Source of the DNA: Rhabdophis nuchalis
Taxonomy: Eukaryota; Chordata; Lepidosauria; Squamata; Natricidae
Length of the DNA: 64,000 bases
Assembly (NCBI GenBank): GCA_039707465.1
Contig: CM077643.1
Coordinates: 44,830,605-44,894,604, forward strand
Reading direction: 5' to 3'
This document shows positions 1 through 11,660 of the stretch, piece by piece. Below the pieces are notes generated by a model. The model was given only the letters and a program-made list of their open reading frames with translations, had not been told where the DNA came from and did no database searches. The position numbers and the translations under genes are program-made. Every line of letters starts with the position of its first letter. Position 1 is the stretch's first letter.

Positions 1-245
1 ATACGGACTTTGTTGTCTTCAAAAGAGTGGCCTGTGTCTTTTAAATGCAGGTGGACTGCTGACTCTAGTCCTGATGTGTTTGTTCTCCTCTGTTGTGCCA
101 TGCATTTATGAAGTGGTTGTTTTGTTTCCCCAAAGCTTCTCGGATGAGAAGTGAAACGTCTTCAAAGAAAAACTAGAAAGTCCAGTTGCCTCTTGAAAAA
201 GCACCTTTGGGACAACCATGACCTGGATAACTGAGACTCTCCATA
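1..245 (+). repeat. probable Penelope-like / LINE 3' fragment
   Basis: Contains GGATGAGAAGTGAAACGTC and AAAGTCCAGTTGCCTCTTG, also found (diverged) at 11860-12040. I recognise this as the tail of a widespread vertebrate retroelement and suspect the Penelope-like class, but cannot confirm it here. The left end is cut by the window. From 246 to 448 I see nothing recognisable. Confidence 0.5.
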
Positions 246-756
246 GACATTCTGCACCTGCTTAGGATCCTCTTCATTTTTATTTTTATTTTCTATATTC
301 CAGCTTTAGATTTGGTGTTGAAAAGAGATGCCCTGGTAAAGGTTCAAGCCCCAGAAGCCCTGATGCCATTCCAATACTTATGTAGTTGCTGTAGAAGCTT
401 CAAGTTTGCATTGTCAGAGAGTGTTTGAAGTGACTCTGAGACAAATCTTCTATATAAATAAAAATGTAAAATAGTTTGTGCAAAGCCGCTAATCTCAGAA
501 AGTACTGGACCGATCGACACCAAATTTTCACACAATGTTCCCAAGGATTTCCGATGATATAATATGTACCTTTTTTGTGGCTGGCACACGTGTGTCATGT
601 GCACGGTACACAAACGTAAAATGTACCCACTTGTGAGGTTTTCACCTCCCTGTAGCTCCTCCCATCTGGCTGATGCATCATGCACACACCCCTCACATTT
701 CCAACAGTCGTTTCCTCAGCAACCGAATAAGCTTCCAACGTTCCCTCACACATGGC

Positions 757-861
757 ACACTCCCATGTGGCCCATGCAGACCTACTAGGCTGAAAACAAG
801 ATGCAAGGCATAGCACACTCCCATGTGGCCCAGGCAGACCTACTAGGCCGCAAACAAGATG
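757..861 (+). repeat. two-copy tandem duplication in the Helitron
   Basis: A ~50-bp unit starting GCACACTCCCATGTGGCCCA occurs at about 757-806 and again at about 811-861 with few changes, just before the GTAG array. A single diverged version lies in the second Helitron near 59730. Confidence 0.75.
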
Positions 862-863
862 AG

Positions 864-1423
864 AGGGAGAAATACAGTAGGTAAGTAGGTAGGTAGGTAG
901 GTAGGTAGAGAGATAAACATAGAGAGAGGGAAAAGTACAGTAGGTAAGTAGGTAGAGGGATAAACATAGAGGGAGAAATACAATAAGTAGGTAGGTAGGT
1001 AGGTAGGTAGGTAGGTAGGTAGGTAGAGGGATAAACATACAGAAAGATGGAGAATACAGTAGGTCAGTAGGTAGAGGGATAAACATAGAGAGGGAGAAAT
1101 ACAGTAGGTAGGTAGGTAGGGGATAAACAGAGAGAGAGGGGGAAATAAAGTAGGTAGGTAAGAAGGTAAAAGGATAGAGAGAGAGAGGGAGAAATACAGT
1201 ACGTAGGTAGTTAGGTAGGTAGGTAGGTAGGTAGGTAGGTAGGTAGAGGGATAGAGAGAGGGAAAATACAGTAGGTAGCTAGGTAGGTAGAGGGATAAAG
1301 AGAGAGAGAGGGAAAAATACAATAGGTAGGTAGGTAGAGAGATAGAGAGAGGGAAAAATACAATAGGTAGGTAGAGGGATAAAGAGAGAGAGGGAAAAAT
1401 ACAGTAGGTAGGTAGGTAATAAA
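864..1423 (+). repeat. compound GTAG minisatellite, left array
   Basis: Runs of GTAG alternate with a spacer of the type AGAGGGATAAACATAGAGAG then GGAAAAATACAGTA. It is a minisatellite of about 40-70 bp units, each with its own variable GTAG run. The long Tyr/Leu/Pro reverse-strand frames here are translations of the repeat. Confidence 0.9.
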
Positions 1424-2633
1424 ATAATAATAATAAAGCTGAATTTATTAACCGCTCCCTCTCCCCACAGGGACTCGGGGCGGTGCACAGGGAGAATAAA
1501 AACCATAAATATACAAAAATACATACAATTTAAAACAGATTAAACAAACTCCTGTGCTAAAATCCCATTAACTAAAAATCCCCACTCAATATACATAAAC
1601 AATTAAAAAACCCATAGAGAGAGAGACTACCCTAGGCCGGCCAGGCGGAAAAGATGTGTCTTTAGTTTCAGGCGGAAGGAGCGGAGGTCCGTGGTCGTTC
1701 TAATATCGGGGGGAAGGTCGTTCCAGAGGGCCGGGCCCGCCACAGAGAGAGCCCTTCCCCTGGGCGTCGCCCGCTGACAAAGTCTAGTGGACGGCACCCG
1801 GAGAAGTCCCTCTCTGTGGGAGCGAATCGGCCGTGAGGATGTGTGAGGCAGTATCCGATCCCGCAGGTAGCTAGGTCCCGAGCCATGGAGCGCTTTAAAG
1901 ATGATAACCAACACCTTGAAGCGCACCCGGAAGACGACAGGCAGCCAGTGCAGCTCGCGCAAGAGCGGTGTTACATGGGTAAACCTAGTGGTTCCCATAA
2001 TTGCTCGCGCGGCTGCATTCTGAACTAACTGAAGCCTCCGGGTGCACCTCAAGGGGAGCCCCATGTAGAGGGAGTTACAGTAGTCCAGTCGGGATGTCAC
2101 GAGGGCATGAGTGACTGTGCGAAGGGCGTCCCGATCCAATAGGGGGCGCAATTGGCGAACCAGGCGAACCTGGTAAAACGCCCTCCTGGCCACGGCTGTC
2201 ACTTGCTCTTCCATAGACAGCCGGGTATCCAGGAGGACTCCCAAATTGCGCGCCCCATCCACAGGGGCAAGATGTTCGCCCCCTATGGCCAGCGTTGGAG
2301 AAAGCTGGTTGAATCGGGCAGCCGGAAACCACAGCCACTCGGTCTTGGTCGGGTTGAGCCTGAGTCCGTTACTTCCCATCCAGATCCGCACGGCTTCCAG
2401 GCACTGGCACATCACCGCTACGGCATCGTTGGGGTGGTTTGGGGTAGATATATACAGCTGAGTGTCATCAGCGTAGAGATGGTACTCTACCCCAAAACCA
2501 CGGATGATCTCACCCAGCGGCTTCATGTATGCATTAAACAAGAGAGGCGAGAGGACCGACCCCTGAGGCACCCCACATGTGAGGGGTCTCGGGGTCGACC
2601 TCTGCTCTCCTGCCAACACAAATTGCGATCGGC
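1424..2633 (-). mobile_element. L2-like LINE fragment, reverse transcriptase C-terminal part
   Basis: The minus strand is open from about 2633 to 1627. It encodes [20 protein letters not shown], the polymerase motif [24 protein letters not shown] and [13 protein letters not shown], the pattern of L2/CR1-group reverse transcriptases. A 3' UTR with CACCGCCCCGAGTCCC and an AAT-rich tail follows. It is 5'-truncated, sits between two GTAG arrays inside the Helitron and has no start. Being uninterrupted over ~335 codons suggests moderate age. Confidence 0.85.
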
Positions 2634-2920
2634 CGGTAGGTAGAGGGATAAAGAGAAAGAGGGAAAGTGCAGTAGGTAGGTAGGTAGAGGGATAGAGAGA
2701 GGGAAAATACAGTAGGTAGGTAGGAAGAGGGATAAAGAGAGAGAGGGAAAAATACAGTAGGTAGGTAGGTAGGTAGGTAGGTAGGTAGAGGGATAAAGAG
2801 AGAGAGAGAGAAAAATACAGTAGGTAGGTAGGTAGGTAGGTAGAGGGATAGAGAGAGAGGGAGGAAAATACAGTAAGTAGGTAGGTAGAGTGAGAGAGGA
2901 AGAAATATAGTAGGTAGGTA
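2634..2920 (+). repeat. compound GTAG minisatellite, right array
   Basis: Same spacer-plus-GTAG units as the left array, beginning directly at the broken 5' end of the L2-like fragment (GATCGGCCG then GTAGGTAG). Confidence 0.9.
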
Positions 2921-3037
2921 GGCTGGGGATTATACGGTGGTTGTGTGTACGTGTTTGTGTATGCAGGTGTAGATCTATACACACATTGGCCATTTAACCA
3001 GACTGGGCCAAAGCAACACGTGGCCAGGTACAGCTAG

Positions 3038-5915
3038 TTATGAATACGGAAGAAGGGAATAATCCCTGACAAGCACTTTGCTTGCTCACATCTTTCTGAA
3101 TCCATTTCATCCTTCAAAGTCTAAGAATAGGACACACAATCTGGGCCCTTTTCTTAGACTTAAGAAGTGTATCTTCAAACTCTGGTGAAAACTGTGTTAA
3201 GTAACTGCAGTGTCTTCTGCCTAGTCCTTCTGTGACCTTGCAGTCATTGCTTCTTTACTACTAGCAGAAAGAGAGCTAGGACTTTGGCTAGTAGAGCATG
3301 TAGAAAAAGAATGCTGTGTAGGTAAATATAAATGTTAGGGTAAGGTACACAATCAACACAATTGAAGCACAATCTTTACTTTGGAGGACTTTAACTGGGG
3401 GCTGGAAATAAAATTAGTCCTTCCTTCCTTCCCTCCCTCCCTCCCTCCCTCCCTCCCTCCCTCCCTCCCTCTCACTCACTCACTCAATTTCTATAGTTAC
3501 CCAGCTCAACCAACTGATTGGCTCACAATGACAGGATAGTAACATTTTGCAAAAATTTTAAAAAATTAAGACAATAAAAAAATCCTCAAATAAATAAATA
3601 CAGATGGTAGTCGTAATGAGTCGGTGGACTCAGGGGTGGGCTTCAAAATTTCAGCAAGGAGTTCTCTGCCCAGTTGCTGGGTGGCGTGGCCCAGTTGGCC
3701 TCCTGCACCATGGGGGGGGGGCTTTTTGCCCTCCCCAGGCTCCAGAGGCTTTCCTTGGGTCTCCAGGAGGCCGAATACAGCCTCCCCAGGCTCTGGAGGC
3801 CCTTCCTGAACTTCTAGTAGGTCCATTTTTCACCCTCCTTGAGCCTCCGTGTGCCCCCTACACTTACCTACATCCAAAACAGGCCATGTGGGGACTCCTG
3901 GGAAGGGTGGAGTGGGAGGGGCCAGCCAAGAGTGGGATTTGGGGGTTTTCTGAACTGCACAGAATCTTAGCTAGAGGTTCTCCCGAACCCCTGTGAACCC
4001 CCAGCAGCCCACCCATGTCTGTGGAGCAATCCGACCAGAGCTGTATTGCTCCCAGTTTGGCCTGGATCGAGTAAACTGGGAGTGGCAGCGGCAGGAGGCT
4101 CCACCCACTTACCTAGATGCTTCTGCACATGCGCAGAAGCATCGCGTGCACGAGCGAACAGGTAGTAAAAAAAAAATATGGCAGCCCACCCCTGAATCAG
4201 ATCCACTGCAGTCCAAACAGAAAAGAGGTAACAAAGGGCAAAAAGTGATCCACAGAATGAATGCCAGTCCATGAGGAAAGACTTTGGGATTTCTGAGTTT
4301 TTAAAGCAATGACGGGAAAACAGTTTGTTTTCAACAGATCTTGGAGAAGCAAAGGCAGATATAAAAGTGAATTGCGTTCTCTCTGTGCGTGGAATTGCCT
4401 TTCCTTTTAGAGTTTTTTGAAATGGGGGATGTATACAGGAAAGCTTGTTTTCAACGTTATGTTCAGCTCATTTTAGATCTGCTCTAATGGTTTTTATGTT
4501 TCCTATCTCAAATTGGCAGGAAAGTGAATTGTTGCAGAGCAACGGACAAAGGGTTTAAGGTTGCATGTGATCCTGGTATGATAGCCTGTCCCTCTGGTTT
4601 GGAAGTAGAATTAACAGTGATGCATGATAAGCATCTATGGTAAATGTAGGCTTATGGAAAAGTGAAAGAGGAGATGCTTATTTTTAGCCCCATCTCAGGT
4701 CATCCAGTGGAGCTGAATAGTGGAAGGCGGGCAAAAATACTTCTCAAATTCTACTCTTAAAGAAAACATTTTGCTGCATCTCAGTGAAGTTTTCCAACGT
4801 GCATTGTTTTAAAAGAGGTTGAGAAACATTCCTGGAGTTTATCACTAGCTTCTGATCATGATGGTTATATTTTAACTTCAGAGTTAGGGCCCTGTTGATG
4901 GGTTCCCTTTGAATCTGGTTGGTATTAACCGGAATGCAATTAGGAACAAGAAATACTTGGCTCTGACCAACTCTTCGTATGTTGAACGAAGGGGAGCAGT
5001 TACCAGAAGACACATTTGCAACAGAAGGTGCAGGAGGGGAATTGCTAACCAGGGATATAATATTTTCTATCAGAGTACGGTGGCAAATTTGGGTTCCCAT
5101 TCCCCCCCCCCCCCCTAACTTCACAATGTTGTTCCTCCAGTCCAGAAGGAGTGGTAGAATCTGCCCCCTTCGTGTCACCCATTCTCAAAGGTCCATTGAG
5201 AGTGGCTTTGTAACTCAGCATCCAACTGACCTTTGCTCTTGCCCTTTGACCCGTAAGCCCCTGGATCCTTTTATCTGTCGATTTTCCCCTTTAAAGCTCT
5301 CAGCAAGCTATTGGTTGCCTTGTGACCCTTGTTTGTTCTTTCACCCTCCATTTGTTTGCTAAGGGCACGATCCACCCACGGGGGGGGGGGGGTGTTTCTC
5401 CTCTGCAGTAACTGCCCACCAGAGCTACAGGGGAGCAGCAGCTTCTGGCAGGATTCCTACGTGCTTTTCATTCTTGGCAAAAGAGGTTTCTGCAGAGCTT
5501 CTCCAGCAGATCAGGCTCCGAATCGTGCCCTCCTTGGTCTTCGGGCCTTCGTGCCAAATTCTCTCCTTCCCCCTCCCTGCCTTATTTGCCCAGGTTTCCA
5601 ACTCCCCAGTGTTTTTCCTCCCCAGATCTCTCCCTCCCAAACTCGCCCAAATTAGCCCTGTTTACACAGCTCAGCAGTTCCGTAGCTCTGCCTATGGGCC
5701 ATTTGACAACAATCCCTCCTTTATAACCCTGACAGGAATGATGAAGGCTGGCGCTCTGAAAATGCTCAGAATCTGTGAAATGGGAGCCCCTCCCTGATCT
5801 CTGGATACTGCTGAGAGCAAATGGCTGAGGCCCACAAACTTCTTTCCATGACTTTACAATATCCCGTTCCTGTTAGAGGGGGGGGGGGGGACCCAGCATT
5901 AAAAGAACACTAGCC
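3038..5915 (+). other. intron, little recognisable content
   Basis: Holds a (CCTT/CCCT)n run at about 3418-3472 and a hAT-like composite at 3631-4194. Homopolymer C or G runs of 11-14 bases lie near 5102, 5381 and 5878. Open frames between 4740 and 5800 have no recognisable domain and I regard them as chance. The remainder shows nothing I can name. Confidence 0.6.
3631..4194 (+). mobile_element. composite of hAT-like non-autonomous elements
   Basis: Starts CAGGGGTGGGCTTCAAAATT and ends GCAGCCCACCCCTG. The part from about 4020 resembles the CAGAGGTGGG family (10189-10314, 53357-53534), with GTAGTAAAA near its end. I cannot assign clean 8-bp target duplications, so borders of the two parts are uncertain. 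Confidence 0.5.
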
Positions 5916-6391
5916 CAGTGATGGTTAACCTTTTTGGTGCCGAGTGCCCAAAGTTTGCATGCACCCCTGCAAATGCATGTGTGTTTGTGCCCCAATCCCC
6001 AAAATGCAATGCGAGCACACACCCCCACACACATGTGTCCGCATTCCCTGCACATTCTCCCCCCACTCCCCGTACATGGGCCTGACCCCTGTTTTAGTTT
6101 CCAGCAGGAGGCTTTTCAAGCCCGAAACGGGGCACAGAGGGATCTTCATGATCTCCACAGTTTCTCCCCAGCACGCCCAGCCTTTCTCCTCCATTCCTGC
6201 CTCCCGTTCCTACCCCGATCTGCAGAGATTGGTGAAGGCCCTGTGCATATGCGGCAGAGACCAAATACCAGCTGGCCAGCAGAGGCACGCACAGATGTGC
6301 GATGGAGCTGTGCTGGGCAATGGCTGGCATGCCCACAGAGAGGGCTCTGCATGCCATCTGTGGCACGCTTGCCATAGGTTCGCCTTCATGG
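5916..6391 (+). mobile_element. hAT-like MITE, GTGATGG family
   Basis: Begins CAGTGATGGTTAACC and ends in TTCGCCTTCATGG, the inverted end. Flanked by CACTAGCC and CTCTAGCC, a 7/8 match to an 8-bp target duplication. Internal frames with repeated Cys/His are chance. Confidence 0.75.
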
Positions 6392-6477
6392 CTCTAGCCA
6401 ATGCTTTTTTGAGAGAGGCCAACCCTCAGTGGTTGCGTACGTGCTTTGCATGGAGAAAATGCAGGGTTTGAGCCCCA

Positions 6478-6608
6478 CCAGAGGCGAGTTGCTCCTAGTT
6501 TGGCCTGGTGGGTGGCAGCAGGAGGCTCCGCCCACCCACCGGGATGCTTCTGTGCATGTGTGGGATCGCCCCTGAGCCTGTAGTAAAAAAAATTGGCAAC
6601 CCACCTCT
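6478..6608 (+). mobile_element. hAT-like MITE, CAGAGGTGGG family
   Basis: Flanked by the perfect 8-bp duplication GAGCCCCA (6470-6477 and 6609-6616). Contains AGGAGGCTCCGCCCACC and GTAGTAAAAAA as in other family members. Between this element and 7271 (6617-7270) I see nothing recognisable. Confidence 0.75.
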
Positions 6609-7270
6609 GAGCCCCACATGTCCAAGAGCTGCACTGTAGAAGACTTTTCCTTAGCAGTTTAGGAGGTGCTGGGTTAGCTACATCATAGTCCTGTTCTGGA
6701 AGATTGAAAGGGGATGGAGACTTCAGGTGAGCTTAACCTTGGTTCCAAGGTGCCATGGAAAATAGTTTTGACTTAGGATGATGGGAACCATGGTCAGAAG
6801 CTGAGCTGGCCCGAGATCATTTTTGGCCCATGAAAAGTATCAGATGATTCCTCTAGTTTGTCCTGGTTCTGTGCCCAAAAGCCAATTCAGCCTTGGATTG
6901 TGGGGTGGAGATGAGAAAGGATTAAACTTTGCTTTAACTCTTAAGGAGGAGACGGCACTGTACTTGAGGTGGCAAGATAAGGTGCAGACTAGACTAGCCA
7001 TATGGCACATATAAAGTTTATTGAGTATCTCTGCCTGTTTCCTTCAACTCCATTCTCCTCCCAGCAGAGGACAGGGGAGACATCTGTTTCCCTTGGCAGC
7101 CACGTCTCTAAGAAAATACATCAGGCATTAGTCTTCTGAGATGATTTTTGCATCGTTTCCCCTGCCAGGGCTGAAGTATACAGCAGGTTTTTGTACATGG
7201 ATCCGGAATTGGTTGGACAATGACAAGTACTTCCTAGGATGTCGAGCTATGACCATTAGATAATCTGGAG

Positions 7271-7379
7271 CAAACTTGGCAACTTTAAGATGTGTGGACT
7301 TCAACTCCCAGAATTCCTCAGCAAGCATTGGGAGATGAAGTCCACACATCTTAAAGTTAGCAAGTTTGAAGAAAAACTG
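7271..7379 (+). mobile_element. foldback hAT-like MITE, diverged copy
   Basis: Inverted arms with TGTGGACTTCAACTCCCAGA and its complement, ends CA...TG, flanked by the perfect 8-bp duplication ATCTGGAG (7263-7270 and 7380-7387). Confidence 0.75.
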
Positions 7380-8009
7380 ATCTGGAGGAATTCTTGAGCT
7401 GGCAGGCAATGGGATGCCTTAACTGTTTTAAATGTACCTTGGGAAATAAACAAGCTTCAAGAATCCATGTTCCATTATTAGACAAACAATTTCTAAACTA
7501 TAATATGGGAATAACTTTATTACTGGTGTCCTTTATATAAGATAATCTTATTATTGGTGTTCTTTTATATATATATATCTCATATATATATGAGAGGCAT
7601 TGTCTTCAGCTACAAACAGTGTTGTGAAATGTGAATACAGTATGACTTTTGGGAGTCTCAGGCATGGTAATTTGCAAAGAAAAAGTAATAACTTTTAGGT
7701 AGTATCTTCTTTCCTGAATCCTTTCATATGGGACAACTATTATACAATAATTCAAGAAATCTGGAGAACATCTGGTTGAGAAGAATGAGCTAAGGATTGG
7801 AAGATATCCTTCAATGCAAAGGTTTTGAGCTTGAATATTGGACAAACTGAATTCTGTCATTGTAAGTATAGAGCAAATGGTTCCCAATACTCCTAATGTC
7901 AGTATGTTCTGACAGTCTTTAGTTGTCATCATTGGTGGTGGCAAGGCTTGGAAAAATTATCACATATTGTTCCAGAGGTTAGATGAATCAAATGGCTTTC
8001 CCTAGTTAC

Positions 8010-9335
8010 TTAGAATCATAGGGTTGGAGGGGATCTTGGATGTCTTCTACTTCAAACCCCTGCTCAAAGTAGGAGAATTTATATCATATTGGACAGATAC
8101 CTGTCCAATATTTTCTTGGAAACCTCCAGCAATGGAAGGAGGCAAGACATCCCACTGATTAATTGTTCTCACTGTGAGGAAATTTCTCCTTAATTCCAGG
8201 TTGGATCTCTCTTTAACAAGCATTCATCCATTGCTTCTTGTCATACTCTCATGTCCTTTGGGGAATAGGTTGACCCGTTCTCTGGATCCTTCAAGTAGTG
8301 GACCATAATTATCATATAAACCCCTGTCCTCTTTGTTAGACTAGACAATAACTAGTTCCATTAACTGTTCATTGTACAATTTGGCCTCAACATCTCTTAT
8401 CATCTTTGTTACTCTTGATACTCTTTCTAGAACCTCAACAACTTTTTTGTATCATGGTGACCAGAATCATAAATGGTATTCTAAGTGTGGTCTTACTGGT
8501 ACAATATAAAGTGGTACTATCTCTTCTTTTTAAGTTGTTGCTTTCCCTCTGTTGATAGACCCTAGGACTGCATTGGCCTTTTTGGCAGCCACAATACACT
8601 GCTGGCTCATACCTATGTGGCTGTCCTGTACAACATCTAGATCTCTCTTACATCTAGATCCTCTACAATCGTGATGGCGAACCTATGCCACAGGTGGCAC
8701 CAGGAGCCATCTCTGAGGGCACGTGAACTGTTGCCCTAGGTCAGCAGCAGTGCGCATGCGCATGCCAGCCAGCTGATTTTCAGCCTTTGAAGGGCCTCCA
8801 AAGGGCTGGGGGGGACCGTTTTTGCCCTCCCCAGGCTTCGGGAAAGCATCTGAAACATGGGGAGGGCAAAAAATGGGCCTACTGGAAGTTTGGGAACAGC
8901 CCATTACCGGCTTCTGGAGAGCCTCCGGGGGGGGGGCTGTTTTCGCCCTTCCCAGACTTCAGGAGGGTGGGGGTGGGGTCGTGCATGCATGCACAGTGTG
9001 CCAGCGGGTGGTTCATGCATGCGTGTGCGATGGGGGCATGCAGGGGCGATTGAATTATGGGTATGGGCATACACATGTGTGCTATTGTATGTGCATGCAC
9101 GCTTTCGGCACCCAAGCTAAAAAAGGTTAGCCCTCACTGCTCTACAACATCTATATCTCTGTTTCATACTGCTGAGCTAATCTATATCTGTGCATTTAAT
9201 TTTCCTGCCTAAGTGTAAAGACCTTACTTTTGTCATCACCAAACTGCATTTTGATGGCGAGGTCCCAATGCTGAAGTCTGTCAAGATCCTTCTGAATCTG
9301 GAGTCCTATCTTCCAAAAGTGTTAGCAAATCCCTC
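8010..9335 (-). mobile_element. CR1 LINE 3' part, interrupted by a hAT-like MITE
   Basis: The reverse strand shows the CR1 3' region, seen here as AATTGTTCTCACTGTGAGG, TTCTCCTTAATTCCAGG and similar. It continues after the insertion at 8669-9139 with text corresponding to the upstream CR1 coding part. The copy is too decayed for an open frame. 7380-8009 holds only a TA-rich stretch near 7566-7590. Confidence 0.75.
8669..9139 (+). mobile_element. hAT-like MITE, GTGATGG family, inside CR1
   Basis: Starts TCGTGATGGCGAACCTATG and ends AAGGTTAGCCCTCACTG. Flanked by the perfect 8-bp duplication CTCTACAA (8661-8668, 9140-9147), so it entered after the CR1 copy. Confidence 0.82.
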
Positions 9336-9339
9336 CAGC

Positions 9340-11660
9340 TTTTTCCAGCTAGTGATGTCAAGCTGATTGGTCTGTCATTTCCTGGATAGGTTTTTATGCC
9401 TTAAAATTATGACTACTTGAGGCAAGAGAGAAATTGTTGTTACAGACAATGAAATACTAAAAATAATTTATATGACTGAGGTTGCTATGGAGTTCAGCAT
9501 CTGCTCCTTCATGAACAGAAAGTTTTTTTTCTTTTTCTAAAAATGATGCTAGATTTTCAATGCTTAATTTGGGCTGGGTTCAGCCCTTGGATTCATGTCC
9601 CTGGATATGTCAAGAGATACTATCTTTTTATTTATTTACTTAGCACTTATAAAGCAATGTTTTGAGAAGGGAATGAAAAAGATCTTGGCCAGAAGCTGCC
9701 TAATTTTATTAGGGATGTCCAATTTCTGTATTCTTGGGGGCCATCCAGGTCTCCAGATGTATATTTTTAAATGCAGCTTGACAGTTGCTTGCATTGTGTC
9801 AGGGATGTTAGAAGGTCCACAATCCCAAGGGATGCTGAACTACAATACCCAGATTCCTCACCAAGCTGTTAGGGGAGATTAGGAGTTATGCAGTCATTCT
9901 GTAACGTATAAGAATTCTGTTGGAAGAAATGTCCATCTGGGTTCAGTTCCAAATGGGAAGAAAGACACTGGAAACACGGAGACTGCTTGGAAAGATGGTT
10001 TTTAATGGTGGACAGGATCACATGGTTTGAGGTCCTGGCCAAAAAGGAAAGATGCTGAGAGTGCTGATTTTATGATCTGGGCTTTTGAATTTGAGCTTGT
10101 ATTCTGATTGGTTGTCAGACTCCTATTCAGGGGTAACTTTGTAGGTTGTCTGTGCCCCAGATCTGGTTGAGCCTTGCTGGGTGATGGTCAGAGGTGGGTT
10201 TCTGCCAGTTTGCCCTGGATTGGGCAAACCGAGAGTGGAAAGTAGTGGTGACAGCGGGAGGCTGTGCATGCGCACGAGCGAACCGGTAGTAAAATAAATT
10301 GAAACCCACCACTGGTGATGATGTAATGAAGTTGCTTTGGGCAATTCCTCTTATGGCTCTGTCTGAAGGAGGTAGATCTTTGCTATGTAGGATACACTGG
10401 CCCAGGCCTTAATGGCCCATTAACAAAGGTGGGGGTGGGGGCTTAGTTTCTGCCTCCCTTTTAGGGGAAATATTCTGCCCTTTTAATATTTCCTAAAATA
10501 TCTGATTTTCCTAGGAGAGGGGTGGGTGCTAACTTCCTTCAATACTATTGGATAAAGGTCTGCATGGCTGTCTGGATAAGAGGTAGCAGTCAATAGGTAG
10601 ATACTCTGTGGTTCCTTTTAAAGCGCTACATATGTTCGTAGTATTGTTTAGTGGTTCCTGTTTAGGGCTTCTCTTTATTTAGGAATGACATGGCTCAATG
10701 TTGAGGCCAATGGTTACGCAGTTTAGCTTCTCCTCATTCAGTCACAGAATCCGTGTCAACCTGAGGATTTGGGCTGTGACTTTTATGCTGCAAACTTGAG
10801 GAAAGTCTTCTCCCTTTTTTGGTTATCAAGCATTACAGCTTTCACTTCTGTTTTTGGCCTGGATGGAAACTCTTCTTGAAATCGAAATCTCTTTTCTGGT
10901 TCCCAAGTGGGTGATTGTGAAAAAGAGGAAAATATTTTTCCCTTGTAGCCGGAAAAAAAGAAATGTACGAAAGGCCAGGAAGATAAAACAGGAGGACAGA
11001 AAGATAAATGATGTCAAGGCAGCTTTTATAAGGGCTTGAAATCTGGGTGGAAAAAAGTGGAAGGGAAATCTCTTTCATGATTAATTACAGAGATCTTACT
11101 TCTTAATTATTTTTTTAAAAAAAATAAATGATTGTATTTATTTTCAATACATTCAGCATTTATAGTATCCTCTCTTAATCTGGTGTATAGTATGCAAGAT
11201 GGAAACACTTGAAGCTGTAGTCCCGCTGCATCTAGGGTACATTAGTTTAATGAGTTGTGCAAACCCAGAAAATTGAACTAATTGATAAGTGTAGGAGTGA
11301 CTTCAGTAGCTCATATTAGCTTTCCCAGGGACAAACAGAATGCAAGGGGGAAAAATCCCGTAATACAGAATTGCAGATAAAAAAGAGGGAATGGGTTATT
11401 TCCTTAATTAAAATGGGGGCAGAGAGCAAAACATTATTAAAATGTTTTGAAGAAGAGTTTGAAGAACTGAATGAACTTTCCTCCACATAAATCTTTGCAA
11501 TGGCCCTGTGAAGTGAGGTAGTATAATTTCCCTTGCATTGCAGACGCAAGATACTGCAGGATTCTAGGAGTAAGGTCAGAGAGCGAGTTGATGAGGAAAA
11601 GATCTGAATTCAATGTTTCCTTGTAACCACAAAATTACATTTTGCTCCCTTAATGATGGT
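9340..11660 (+). other. intron, mostly unrecognised
   Basis: Apart from the small hAT-like element at 10189-10314, nothing here matches a repeat or exon I recognise. The Lys-rich frame around 10854-11039 has no known domain and no homologous nidogen segment. Confidence 0.5.
10189..10314 (+). mobile_element. hAT-like MITE, CAGAGGTGGG family
   Basis: Starts CAGAGGTGGGTTTC and ends GAAACCCACCACTG, an imperfect terminal inverted repeat. Flanks GTGATGGT and GTGATGAT match 7/8. Confidence 0.75.

Larger units (their letters stand above)
449..3037 (+). mobile_element. non-autonomous Helitron carrying an L2-like fragment
   Basis: The left end is TCTATATAAATAAAAATG and the right end CTAG followed by T. 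About 8 nt before CTAG is a hairpin (GGCCA at 3006-3010 pairs with TGGCC at 3021-3025). TC start, 3' hairpin and CTRR-T end are Helitron hallmarks. The element at 59379-60769 shares both ends. Between them lie a duplicated ~50-bp unit, two GTAG-rich arrays and an L2-like fragment in reverse orientation. No Rep/helicase frame is present. The exact left base is uncertain by a few bases, since no A precedes the TC. Confidence 0.8.

Noticed and set aside
864..1423. Regularly spaced repeats that might suggest a CRISPR array
   Set aside because: Units are simple GTAG runs with near-identical spacers, in a vertebrate intron; no cas genes.
595..2993. Long minus-strand frames rich in Tyr, Leu, Pro and Thr
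   Set aside because: They are translations of the GTAG arrays. Only the 1627-2633 part encodes a real domain, which is an L2-like reverse transcriptase and not a host gene.
5102..5890. Homopolymer C/G runs at 5102, 5381 and 5878 as a regulatory G-quadruplex cluster
   Set aside because: Single uninterrupted runs without the four-tract spacing; they may also reflect assembly uncertainty.
4740..6640. Overlapping open frames on both strands
   Set aside because: No domain, no conserved splice context, strong compositional bias. The 5916-6391 part is a MITE.
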